Below are positions 25,195-33,252 of a DNA stretch of 64,000 nucleotides, piece by piece (positions within the stretch are counted from its first letter, which is position 1; the number at the start of each line of letters is the position of its first letter). The position numbers and the translations under genes were made by a program. The stretch comes from Streptomyces nigra (GTDB taxonomy: Bacteria; Actinomycetota; Actinomycetes; Streptomycetales; Streptomycetaceae): assembly GCF_003074055.1 (NCBI RefSeq), contig NZ_CP029043.1:3216501-3280500 (forward strand), in the 5' to 3' direction. The notes under the pieces are model-generated. The model searched no databases, was not told the DNA's origin, and saw only the letters and a list, made by a program, of their open reading frames with translations.

Positions 25195-25590
25195 ATGTCA
25201 CGCCTCGACGACGCCAGGTTCCGTGCGGCCACCGCTTTCCAGCGCCATGTGGGGAATCCGGTACTGCGCCGCTTGCCCTTCCAGACGCTGCTGGAAACCA
25301 CGGGCCGGGTCTCCGGCCTGCCCCGGCGGACACCGGTGGGCGGACGCCGCGTCGGGAACGAGTTCTGGCTGGTGTCGGAGTTCGGCGACCGGTCCCAGTA
25401 CATCCGCAACATCAAGGCCGACCCCCGGGTGCGCGTGCGCCTGAAGGGCCGCTGGCACACCGGCACGGCTCATCTCCTGCCGGACGACGACCCGGTGGCC
25501 CGGCTGCGCCGGCTCCCCCGCTTCAACAGCACGGCCGTACGGGCCCTCGGCACGGACCTGCTGTCGATCCGCGTCGACCTGGACGGCTGA
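25195..25590 (+). CDS. Deazaflavin (F420)-dependent nitroreductase-like (Ddn) protein
   Basis: 131 residues. It has the Ddn/PNPOx-like split barrel: NPVLRRLPFQTLLETTGRVSGLPRRTPV at the N-terminus (the TxGRxSGxxRxTPV block), FWLVSEFGDRSQYIRNI, and VRVRLKGRWHTGTAHLL. Members bind F420 and reduce quinones or nitro compounds. It is a short, single-domain version. It lies between the EEP gene (divergent) and the convergent aldehyde dehydrogenase gene. Confidence 0.88.
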   Translation: MSRLDDARFRAATAFQRHVGNPVLRRLPFQTLLETTGRVSGLPRRTPVGGRRVGNEFWLVSEFGDRSQYIRNIKADPRVRVRLKGRWHTGTAHLLPDDDPVARLRRLPRFNSTAVRALGTDLLSIRVDLDG

Positions 25591-25608
25591 CCTCAGGGCC
25601 TCAGGGCC

Positions 25609-27054
25609 TCACCCCGGCCAGACGATCGCCTGGACCTCGCTGTAGGCGTGCAAGGCGTACGAGCCGACGTCCCGGCCGACGCCGCTCTTCTTGAAGCCTC
25701 CGAACGGCGCCTCCATGTTGCGGGCGACGGTGTTCACACCGACCCCGCCGGCCCGCAGCCGCCGTGCCACACGGAAGGCGCGGGCCACGTCGGCCGACCA
25801 GACGTAGTCGATGAGGCCGTAGTCGCTGTCGTTGGCCAGGGCGATGCCCTCCTCCTCGTCGTCGAAGGGCACGACCACGACCACCGGGCCGAAGATCTCC
25901 TCTCGGGCCACCCGCATGTCGTTCGTGCAGTCGGCCAGAAGGGTCGGGGCTACGTGGAAACCCCGGTCCAGGGGCGGGCGTTCGCCGCCCGCCACCACCA
26001 CCGCGCCCTCCTTGCGGCCGAGTTCGATGTACGACTCCACGCGGTCCCGGTGTGCCCGGGAGATCACCGGGCCGACGACCGTGTCCGGCTCGCGCGGGTC
26101 GCCGACCTTCAGGCGGCGCGCGTAGGCCGCCAGCCGTTCCACCAGGCGGTCGTGGACGGGGCGTTGGGCCAGTACCCGGGTCGGGGCCGTGCAGATCTGG
26201 CCGCTGTAGAAGGAGAACGTCGTGCCGATGCCGGACACCGTGGAGTCCAGATCGGCGTCGGCGAAGACCAGTGCCGCGCCCTTGCCGCCCAGTTCCATCA
26301 ACTGGCGGCGCATGTCCCGGCCGCACACCTCGGCGATACGCTGCCCGACCGCCGTGGAGCCGGTGAAGCTCACCATGTCGACGTCCGGGGAGGCGACCAG
26401 GGCCTCCCCCACCTCCACCGAGGAGCCGGACACCACGTTCAGCACGCCGGGTGGCAGACCGGCCTCCACCAGTACCTCCGCCATGCGGTACACGGACAAG
26501 GGGTCCTGCGGGGCCGGCTTCACGACCACCGTGTTGCCCATCGCGAGGGCCGGCGCGATCTTTCCGGCTGCGTTGGCCCAGGGGTTGTTGTAGGAGGAGA
26601 TGCAGGCGATCACGCCGACGGGCTGGCGTATCGCCAGCGCGCCCACCACCCCGGCTTTCCCCATCGGGCCGGCCTCGTTGATCTGGGGGGCGATCGGCCA
26701 CTCGGCCGGTTCCACGCGCGCGTACCGGCGGAAGCGGGCCGCCGCCACGCCGACCTGCATCGCCCGCGCGGTGCCGGTCGTGGCGCCGGTCTCCGCCCGG
26801 GCGAGTTCGGCGTAGGGGACCAGACGTTCCCGGATCAGGTCGGCGGCCCGGGCCAGGATGGCCGCCCGCTTCTCCGGTGCCGTGCGCGACCACGGTCCGA
26901 AGGCCTCCCGGGCCGCCGAGCAGGCGTCCGCCACCTGGGCCCGCGTGGCCTCGGGGGCCGCGCCGACGGACGTCTCGGTCGCCGGGTCTACGACCTCGTA
27001 GTGGCCGCCCTCGGGCTCGGTCCAGGTGCCGCCGATGAAGAGGCGCTGGTTCAC
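25609..27054 (-). CDS. Aldehyde dehydrogenase (NAD(P)+)
   Basis: 481 residues starting at a GTG at 27054. It is a full-length ALDH-superfamily enzyme: Rossmann region GVIACISSYNNPWANAAGKIAPALAMGN (in parts), FTGSTAVG, general-base Glu in MELGGKGAALVF, nucleophilic Cys in FYSGQICTAPTR, and EEIFGPVVVVVPF. It oxidises an aldehyde to the acid. Its start overlaps the stop of the upstream amidohydrolase gene by four bases (GTGA), so it is the third gene of an LLM-amidohydrolase-ALDH operon read leftward from operator site 2. Confidence 0.94.
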   Translation of the reverse strand: MNQRLFIGGTWTEPEGGHYEVVDPATETSVGAAPEATRAQVADACSAAREAFGPWSRTAPEKRAAILARAADLIRERLVPYAELARAETGATTGTARAMQVGVAAARFRRYARVEPAEWPIAPQINEAGPMGKAGVVGALAIRQPVGVIACISSYNNPWANAAGKIAPALAMGNTVVVKPAPQDPLSVYRMAEVLVEAGLPPGVLNVVSGSSVEVGEALVASPDVDMVSFTGSTAVGQRIAEVCGRDMRRQLMELGGKGAALVFADADLDSTVSGIGTTFSFYSGQICTAPTRVLAQRPVHDRLVERLAAYARRLKVGDPREPDTVVGPVISRAHRDRVESYIELGRKEGAVVVAGGERPPLDRGFHVAPTLLADCTNDMRVAREEIFGPVVVVVPFDDEEEGIALANDSDYGLIDYVWSADVARAFRVARRLRAGGVGVNTVARNMEAPFGGFKKSGVGRDVGSYALHAYSEVQAIVWPG

Positions 27055-28784
27055 CGGGTGCTCACCGTCCGGGTGTCGCGGCCGGAGCGCAGCACCCGCC
27101 CCGGCACCGCCCCGGTCACCACGTCATCCCGGATCGCCTCGACGCCGTTGACCCAGACGGCGTGCACGCCGAGCGCCTTGGAGTCCAGGCGCGGGCTGTC
27201 GCCCGGCAGGTCGTGCACCAGGGTGGCCGTGCCGGCGGCGATGCGTTCCGGGTCGAGGAGGACCAGGTCGGCATGGAACCCCTCCTGCACGCGTCCCCTT
27301 TCGCGCAGCCCGAACAGCCGCGCCGGGTCGTCGGTCAGCATCCGCACCGCCTGCTCCAGCGGCACCAGTTTCCGGCCCCTCAGGCAGTCACCGAGGAAGC
27401 GTGTCGTGTACGGCGCCCCGCACATGCGGTCCAGGTGCGCGCCCGCGTCCGAGCCGCCGAGCATGACGTCCTCGTGCTGCCAGGTCTGGGCCCGCAGTGC
27501 CCAGGAGGCGGGGTCGTTGTCGGGCGGCATCGGCCAGAGCACCGTGCGCAGTCCGTCGTCGGCGCAGATCTCGACCAGGCAGGCGAACGGGTCCTGGCCT
27601 CGCTCGGCCGCGATGTCCCGCACCACGCGGCCCGTCAGCCCGCGGTTCGCCTCGCTGTAGGTGTCGCCGATGACGTACCGCCCGAAGTCCGCGAGCCGTC
27701 GGAAGACACCGGCCTCCTTGGAGGCGGCCCGGCGCAGCATCTCCGCGCGGACGTCCGGGTCGCGGAGCTTCGCGATCCGCTCCGGGACCGGCAGGCCCAG
27801 GATCGGGCCCCAGCCCGGGATCAGGTTCAGCGCGCAGAACGTGCCCAGGGACATGTTCATGGGCGTGAGGATCGGCATGGTGAGGGCGACGATCCGGCCA
27901 CCCGCCTTGCGGGCCCGTTCGCTCGCCAGCAGCTGCCGGGGGACCCGCTCGGGCACGGCGGCGTCGACGGTCAGCACGTTCCAGTTCAGGGGGCGCCCGG
28001 CGGCCGCGCTCATCTCCACGAGGAGGTCGATCTCGGCGTCGCTGAACTGGTCCAGGCAGCCGGCGACGATCGCCTCGATCTGGGTGCCCTCGTGCTCGCC
28101 GACGGCCTTGGACAGCGCCAGCAGTTCGGCGGGCTCCGCGTGCCGGGACGCGACGGGGCGGCCGTCGCCGTCGGAGTGGGTGGAGGACTGGGTGGTGGAC
28201 AGGCCCCAGGCGCCGGCGTCCATGGCGTCGTGCAGCAGCCGCAGCATGGCGTCGAGCTGCTCGCCGCTCGGCCGGCCACCGACGGCGTCCTCCCCCATGA
28301 CGTACCGCCGCAGCGCGCAGTGCCCCACCATGAAGCCCGCGTTGACCGCGATACGCCCTTCGAGCGCGTCCAGGTACTCCCCGAAGCCGTGCCAGTTCCA
28401 GGGGGCGCCCTCCTCCAGGGCGACCAGGGACATGCCCTCGACCTTGGACATCATGCGGCGTGTGTAGTCGGCGTCGCCGGGCCGGTCCGGGTGAAGCGGG
28501 GCGAGCGTGAAGCCGCAGTTCCCGCCGACGACCGTGGTCACCCCGTGGTTCAGGGACGGGGTGGCGTACGGGTCCCAGAACAGCTGGGCGTCGTAGTGGG
28601 TGTGCGGGTCGACGAAGCCGGGCGCGAGCACGAGTCCGGTCGCGTCCTCGCTGGTCAGGGACGGTTCGGTGATGCCGGGGGCGACGACGGCGATACGGCC
28701 GTCCCGCACCCCGACATCGGCCGTGCGGGCGGGGGCGCCGGTGCCGTCGACGACGGTGGCGCCTTTGATGACGTGATCGAGCAT
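27051..28784 (-). CDS. N-acyl-D-amino-acid deacylase-like amidohydrolase
   Basis: 577 residues from the ATG at 28784 (GAGGAGG seven bases upstream). Metal-dependent amidohydrolase with the D-aminoacylase pattern: DHVIKGATVVDGTG, GFVDPHTHYDAQLFWDP, GVTTVVGGNCGF, and the late GGSDAGAHLD. The C-terminal block LLDPERI ... VWVNGVEAI closes the small beta-domain. In actinobacterial catabolic clusters, members of this clade often sit beside LLM oxygenases and acyl-CoA genes, where they probably hydrolyse an amide or lactone-like ring rather than N-acyl amino acids (inference). It is the middle gene of the operon led by the LLM gene at 28882. Confidence 0.88.
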   Translation of the reverse strand: MLDHVIKGATVVDGTGAPARTADVGVRDGRIAVVAPGITEPSLTSEDATGLVLAPGFVDPHTHYDAQLFWDPYATPSLNHGVTTVVGGNCGFTLAPLHPDRPGDADYTRRMMSKVEGMSLVALEEGAPWNWHGFGEYLDALEGRIAVNAGFMVGHCALRRYVMGEDAVGGRPSGEQLDAMLRLLHDAMDAGAWGLSTTQSSTHSDGDGRPVASRHAEPAELLALSKAVGEHEGTQIEAIVAGCLDQFSDAEIDLLVEMSAAAGRPLNWNVLTVDAAVPERVPRQLLASERARKAGGRIVALTMPILTPMNMSLGTFCALNLIPGWGPILGLPVPERIAKLRDPDVRAEMLRRAASKEAGVFRRLADFGRYVIGDTYSEANRGLTGRVVRDIAAERGQDPFACLVEICADDGLRTVLWPMPPDNDPASWALRAQTWQHEDVMLGGSDAGAHLDRMCGAPYTTRFLGDCLRGRKLVPLEQAVRMLTDDPARLFGLRERGRVQEGFHADLVLLDPERIAAGTATLVHDLPGDSPRLDSKALGVHAVWVNGVEAIRDDVVTGAVPGRVLRSGRDTRTVSTR

Positions 28785-28881
28785 GCCGGTTCCTCCTCGG
28801 GTCGGGGGTGCGGACAGTGCCGTCAAGGGGCGCGGAGAACTGCGCGAGCGCCCCCCACGCACCCGCGGCCGCCCACGGCGA

Positions 28882-30000
28882 TCAGGCACCCCTCCGGAAC
28901 CGCGTGGTCCGGTGCACAGGATCCGTATCGATCTTCGGAATCACGTGCTCCCCGATCAGCCGGATCGTCCGCAACGTCTCCTCCTTGGGCACCCCCACCG
29001 GCAGCCCGAAGCTCAGCTGGTCCGCCCCGGCCTGCTCCCACCGCTTGCACTGGGTGAGCACCTCGTCCGGGTCGCCGCAGATCAGCAGCTCCTCCTCGAT
29101 GAGCAGCTCCACGAACTCGGCGGTGTACGGCGGCAGCGTCTCGGGCCACTCGGGGAAACCCTCGGGCCGCGGGAAGGTGTCGTGGTACCGGAAGACCAGG
29201 GAGGGCAGATAGTGCAGCCCGCCGTCGACCGCGACGCGCACCGCCTCCTCGTGCGTGGGCGCGCAGATGGCGGTGGTCGTCACCATCACGTTGTCGTTGA
29301 CGAAGTCCCCGATCGGCTCGGCGTCCACGATCGCGCTCTTGTACTGCTCGAGCACCCACTCCATGTCGGAGACCTTCTGCACGCTGAAGCCGAGCACCCC
29401 GAGCCCCTTGCGGGCGGCCATGGCGTACGAAGGCGGCGACCCGGCGGCGTACCACATCGCGGGGTGCGACCTCCCGTACGGCTTGGGCAGGATCTTGCGC
29501 GGCGGGAGGGACCAGTGCTTGCCCTGGAAGCCGGCGTACTCGTCCTGGAGCCACATCTTCGGGAACTCCGCGATGGTCTCCTCCCAGATCTCCTTGGTGT
29601 GGTTCATGTCGGTCACACCCGGTATGAAGCCCAGGATCTCGTGCGAGCCGGCGCCGCGTCCGCTGCCGAACTCGAAGCGGTTACCGGTGAGATGGTCGAG
29701 CATGGCGACCTTCTCGGCGACCTTCACCGGGTGGTTGACCTGGGCCAGGGGGTTGAAGATGCCCGACCCGAGGTGGATGCGCTCGGTGGCGTGCGCCAGG
29801 TAGCCCAGGAACACGTCGTTGGCGGACAGATGCGAGTACTCCTCCAGGAAGTGGTGCTCCGAGGCCCAGGCGTACTTGAACCCGGACCGGTCCGCCTGGA
29901 TGACGTACTCGGTCTCCTCCATGAGCGCCTTGTGCTCGGCGAGCGGGTCGGTCTCGGCGCGCCTGCCGACGTATCCCTGTACGAAGAGCCCGAATTCCAA
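28882..30000 (-). CDS. LLM-class flavin-dependent monooxygenase
   Basis: 372 residues beginning at a TTG at 30000, which places the conserved first strand (MEFGLFVQGYVG) exactly at the N-terminus. Luciferase alpha-subunit-like sequence throughout: YAWASEHHFLEEYSHLSA, HLGSGIFNPLAQVNHPVKVAEKVAMLDHLTG (in parts), FGSGRGAG and the later GDPDEVLTQCKRW. This subgroup uses reduced FMN and oxygen and typically carries out Baeyer-Villiger-like or hydroxylation steps; the flavin reductase at 59521, in the same regulon, could supply FMNH2 (inference). It is the first gene after operator site 2, 44 bp upstream. Confidence 0.9.
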   Translation of the reverse strand: MEFGLFVQGYVGRRAETDPLAEHKALMEETEYVIQADRSGFKYAWASEHHFLEEYSHLSANDVFLGYLAHATERIHLGSGIFNPLAQVNHPVKVAEKVAMLDHLTGNRFEFGSGRGAGSHEILGFIPGVTDMNHTKEIWEETIAEFPKMWLQDEYAGFQGKHWSLPPRKILPKPYGRSHPAMWYAAGSPPSYAMAARKGLGVLGFSVQKVSDMEWVLEQYKSAIVDAEPIGDFVNDNVMVTTTAICAPTHEEAVRVAVDGGLHYLPSLVFRYHDTFPRPEGFPEWPETLPPYTAEFVELLIEEELLICGDPDEVLTQCKRWEQAGADQLSFGLPVGVPKEETLRTIRLIGEHVIPKIDTDPVHRTTRFRRGA

Positions 30001-30043
30001 GGCGGTTCACCGTCCCCTGGTTTCATCTGACGACCTGGCTTCT

Positions 30044-30062
30044 ATCTGACGATCCGTCAGAT
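30044..30062. promoter_or_regulatory. CTGACG-N3-CGTCAG operator, site 2
   Basis: ATCTGACG ATC CGTCAGAT, perfect 8-bp arms, 44 bp upstream of the LLM-amidohydrolase-ALDH operon. A lone left half (ATCTGACG, 30025-30032) lies between it and the start codon. Confidence 0.85.
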
Positions 30063-30118
30063 TGCTGTGCGGCCGACTGTGGCACCGCCCGCGTGGACCG
30101 TCAAGAGATGATGACCCG

Positions 30119-30889
30119 TCAGATCACGCTCACCCCGGCCAGCCAGCCGCCGTCGATCACGAAGGGCTGCCCGGTGATGTACGAGGAGTCCTCCGACGTC
30201 AGGAACAGCGCGAGTCGCGCGACCTCCTCGGGCCGCCCGATCCGGCCCAGCGGCACCAGCTTCCGGTAGAAGCCGTCGAGCGCGCGGGCGGATGCCTCCG
30301 GGTCGGCGTCCGGGTCCAGCCGGGCGGGGTTCGCCATCGCGGTGTCGACGGCACCCGGGCAGATCGCGTTCACCCGGATGCCCCGGGGCGCCAGCTCCAG
30401 CGCGGCGACCCGGGTGAGGCCGAGGACGGCGTGCTTGCTGGCCGCGTAGGCGCCCACGCCCGCCATGCCGGTCAGGCCCGTGTAGGAGGCGGTGTTCACG
30501 ATCGTGCCGCCGTCCGCCAGCTCGGGCGCCACGGTCCGCACGCCCAGGAAGCAGCCGGTCTGGTTGACCCGCACGACCTCCATGAACTCCTCCAGCGGGG
30601 TGTCCACGAGGGCGTTGAAGCGCAGGATGCCGGCGTTGTTGACCAGACCGTCGACATGCCCGTACGCCGCCTTCGCGGTCGCCACCGCCGCCTGCCAGTC
30701 CTCCTCCTCGCCGACGTCCAGGTGCGTGTAGCGGGCGCCCAGCTCCTTCGCCAGCGCCTCCCCCCGGTCGTCCAGCACATCGGCGAGGAGCACCTCGGCG
30801 CCCTCGGCCCGGAAGAGCCGTGCCTCCTGCTCGCCCTGGCCGCGCGCCGCGCCGGTGACGATCACGACCCGGCCGTCCAGCCTGCCCAT
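30119..30889 (-). CDS. Short-chain dehydrogenase/reductase (SDR)
   Basis: 256 residues from the ATG at 30889, with GGGGGAG just upstream. Complete classical SDR: VTGAARGQGEQEARL, NNAGI, active-site Ser in NTASYTG, YAASKHAV, RVNAICPGAVDTAM, and the C-terminal YITGQPFVIDGGW. It is an NAD-type 3-oxoacyl/alcohol dehydrogenase. It follows the LLM gene by 11 bases and is the last gene of the amidohydrolase-LLM-SDR operon driven from operator site 3. It probably oxidises a hydroxyl group on a ring or side chain (inference). Confidence 0.92.
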   Translation of the reverse strand: MGRLDGRVVIVTGAARGQGEQEARLFRAEGAEVLLADVLDDRGEALAKELGARYTHLDVGEEEDWQAAVATAKAAYGHVDGLVNNAGILRFNALVDTPLEEFMEVVRVNQTGCFLGVRTVAPELADGGTIVNTASYTGLTGMAGVGAYAASKHAVLGLTRVAALELAPRGIRVNAICPGAVDTAMANPARLDPDADPEASARALDGFYRKLVPLGRIGRPEEVARLALFLTSEDSSYITGQPFVIDGGWLAGVSVI

Positions 30890-30900
30890 GGCGCTCCCCC

Positions 30901-31827
30901 TCAGTCGAGACACGGGGCGACCTCGGCCCCGAAGGCGGCGATCTGGTCCTCCAGCTCGGCCCGGCCGCGGCTGCGCAGCCGCACCTGGACCTGGTGCACG
31001 CCCATCGCCCGGTAGGCCCGCAGCGACTCGGCGAGCGCCTGTGGCGGCCCGCTCAGCGTGCGGCGGCCGACGTCCCAGGCGGGCGTGCCCACGTACAGCG
31101 GCTCGGCGATGGCGCCCACCGTGAAGGGGCCCTCGACGCCCGCCTCCTCCCTCAGCCGGTGGATCCGGGCGATCTGTGCGGGGAGCCGGTCGCGCGGGTC
31201 GCCCTGCGGCAGCCAGCCGTCGCCCTTGAGCGCGGCCCTGCGCACGGCGGCGGGCGAGGACCCGCCCACCCACACCGGGACGTGCTCCTGCGCGGGCCGC
31301 GGACGCTGCCCGAGTCCGGCGAAGTCGTACTGCTTGCCGTGGTGTTCGGGGAACTCGTCCGGCCCGAGCGCAGCGCGCAGGGCGTCGATCGACTCGTCGA
31401 GGACGGCGCCCCGGCGCGCGAAGTCCACGCCCAGCGCGTCGAACTCCTCGCGCACATGCCCGGCTCCGACGCCGAGGATCAGCCGGCCGCCGCTGAGGTG
31501 GTCGAGCGTGGCGTACTGCTTGGCGGACAGCAGGGGGTGCCGCAGTCCGACGACGGCGACATGGCTGAGCAGCAGGGTCCGCTCCGTCACGGCGGCGAGG
31601 AAGGCGAGGGTGGCGACCGGGTCGTACCAGATGGTGCTCATGGCGGCGGCGAGGCGGCGCGGGACGCCGACGTGGTCGCAGCTCGCGATGTACGCGAATC
31701 CGGCGCGGTCGGCCGCGCGGGCGACGGCGACCAGGTCGTCCGGTCCGGCGGCGGCCTCCCAGGGCTCCGCGTAGAGCGCGCTCTGCGACTGGACGGGGAG
31801 CTGGATGCCGTGGCGCAGGCCGCTCAC
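30901..31827 (-). CDS. LLM-class (probable F420-dependent) oxidoreductase
   Basis: 308 residues from the GTG at 31827, which overlaps the upstream stop codon as GTGA; a longer frame to 31854 would overlap the amidohydrolase further. Luciferase-like pattern: GFAYIASCDHVGVPRR, TLLLSHVAVVGLRHPLLSAKQYATLDHLSGGRLILGVGAGHV (in parts), PVWVGGSSPAAVRRA. The LGVGAGHxxEEF motif is common in F420-dependent members. It is the second gene of the operon from operator site 3, so its step probably follows or precedes the amidohydrolase reaction. Confidence 0.9.
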   Translation of the reverse strand: MSGLRHGIQLPVQSQSALYAEPWEAAAGPDDLVAVARAADRAGFAYIASCDHVGVPRRLAAAMSTIWYDPVATLAFLAAVTERTLLLSHVAVVGLRHPLLSAKQYATLDHLSGGRLILGVGAGHVREEFDALGVDFARRGAVLDESIDALRAALGPDEFPEHHGKQYDFAGLGQRPRPAQEHVPVWVGGSSPAAVRRAALKGDGWLPQGDPRDRLPAQIARIHRLREEAGVEGPFTVGAIAEPLYVGTPAWDVGRRTLSGPPQALAESLRAYRAMGVHQVQVRLRSRGRAELEDQIAAFGAEVAPCLD

Positions 31828-33068
31828 CGGGCACCGCCGCCCGGCCCCGGCCACAGCCCGTCGCCGGTCAGGCCGAGCAGCTCGATGGCGTTGCCCCGGA
31901 CGATCCGCTCGACGACCTCGGCGTCCAGGTGCCCCATCTGCGCCTCGCCGACCTCACGGGACTTCGGCCAGGTGGAGTCGGAGTGCGGGTAGTCCGTCTC
32001 GTAGAGGACGTTGCCGACGCCGATGGCGTCGAGGTTGCGCAGGCCGAAGGCGTCGTCGAAGAAGCAGCCGTACACGTGCTCGGCGAAGAGTTCCGACGGC
32101 GGGCGGTGCACCTTGTCGGCGACACCGCCCCAGGCGCGGTTCTCCTCCCAGACCACGTCGGCGCGCTCCAGGATGTAGGGGATCCAGCCGATCTGGCCCT
32201 CGGCGTACATCACCCTGAGGTTCGGGAAGCGCTCGAACTTGCCGCTCATCAGCCAGTCGACCATCGAGAAGCAGCAGTTGGCGAAGGTGATGGTGGAGCC
32301 GACGGCGGGCGGGGCGTCGGCGGAGGTGGAGGGCATCCGGCTGCTGGAGCCGATGTGCATGGCGACGACCGTGCCGGTCTCGTCGCAGGCGGCGAGGAAG
32401 GGGTCCCAGTCGTCGGTGTGCACGGAGGGCAGGCCGAGGTGCGGGGGTATCTCGGAGAAGGCGACGGCGCGGACGCCCCGGGCGGCGTTGCGGCGGACCT
32501 CGGCGGCGGCCAGTTCGGCGTCCCACAGCGGGATGAGGGTCAGGGGGATGAGCCGCCCGTGGGCCTCGGGGCCGCACCACTCCTCCACCATCCAGTCGTT
32601 GTAGGCCCGTACGCACAGCAGGGCCAGTGCGCGGTCGGCGGCCTCGGTGAAGGTCTGGCCGCAGAAGCGCGGGAAGGTCGGGAAACAGAGCGCGGACCGG
32701 ACGTGGTTGACGTCCATGTCGGCCAGGCGGGCCGGGACGTCGTAGGAGCCCGGGCGCATCTGCTCGTAGGTGATGACCTCCAGCTTGATCTCGTCGCGGT
32801 CGTAGCCGACGGCCGTGTCGAGGCGGGTGAGGGGGCGGTGCAGGTCCTCGTACACCCACCAGTCGCCGAGGGGGCCGTCGTCGCCGGGGCGGCCCATGAC
32901 GGGTTTGAACCGGCCGCCCAGGAAGGTCATGTCCTTCAGCGGGGCGCGCACGATGCGCGGGCCGGTGTCCCGGTGCTTCTTCGGGAGCCGGTCCTGCCAG
33001 ACGGTGGGGGGTTCGACCGTGTGGTCGTCCACGGAGATGATCGGCGGGAACGTCGTCTCGGTGTCCAT
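31824..33068 (-). CDS. Amidohydrolase-2 family (TIM-barrel) protein
   Basis: 414 residues from the ATG at 33068 (GGTGG five bases upstream); a GTG at 33077 is an alternative. Its N-terminus PPIISVDDHTVEPP carries the D-x-H variant of the metal-binding strand. LIPLTLIPLWD, VVAMHIGSSS and the late LYETDYPHSDSTWP supply the other ligands. This is the ACMSD-like branch, with non-hydrolytic decarboxylases and C-C hydrolases as well as amidases. Such genes recur in actinobacterial thiolase/LLM/SDR clusters. Only 20 bases separate the start from operator site 3, so transcription must begin very close to or within the operator. Confidence 0.88.
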   Translation of the reverse strand: MDTETTFPPIISVDDHTVEPPTVWQDRLPKKHRDTGPRIVRAPLKDMTFLGGRFKPVMGRPGDDGPLGDWWVYEDLHRPLTRLDTAVGYDRDEIKLEVITYEQMRPGSYDVPARLADMDVNHVRSALCFPTFPRFCGQTFTEAADRALALLCVRAYNDWMVEEWCGPEAHGRLIPLTLIPLWDAELAAAEVRRNAARGVRAVAFSEIPPHLGLPSVHTDDWDPFLAACDETGTVVAMHIGSSSRMPSTSADAPPAVGSTITFANCCFSMVDWLMSGKFERFPNLRVMYAEGQIGWIPYILERADVVWEENRAWGGVADKVHRPPSELFAEHVYGCFFDDAFGLRNLDAIGVGNVLYETDYPHSDSTWPKSREVGEAQMGHLDAEVVERIVRGNAIELLGLTGDGLWPGPGGGAR

Positions 33069-33088
33069 GTCGGCCACCGTAGCGCCGA

Positions 33089-33105
33089 TCTGACGACCCG
33101 TCAGC
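33089..33105. promoter_or_regulatory. CTGACG-N3-CGTCAG operator, site 3
   Basis: CTGACG ACC CGTCAG at 33090-33104, perfect 6-bp arms, just upstream of the amidohydrolase-LLM-SDR operon. Confidence 0.8.
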
Positions 33106-33252
33106 TACGCCGGTCGGGGTCGGCCGTGCGAAGGGTGCGTGTGGACCGTGTGACATCCCGCGCGCCCGGCCGCCAACACCCGCTCCACGGCTGACGCATC
33201 GGCCGGAACAAGGCAAACTGACGGAGTTGTAAACGGTCTGAGGGAGACGGCG

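Noticed and set aside
30106..30124. A further CTGACG-like element (right arm exact) near the SDR stop
   Set aside because: The left arm matches in only five of eight positions, and the element overlaps the SDR stop codon, downstream of the gene it would control. Probably chance.
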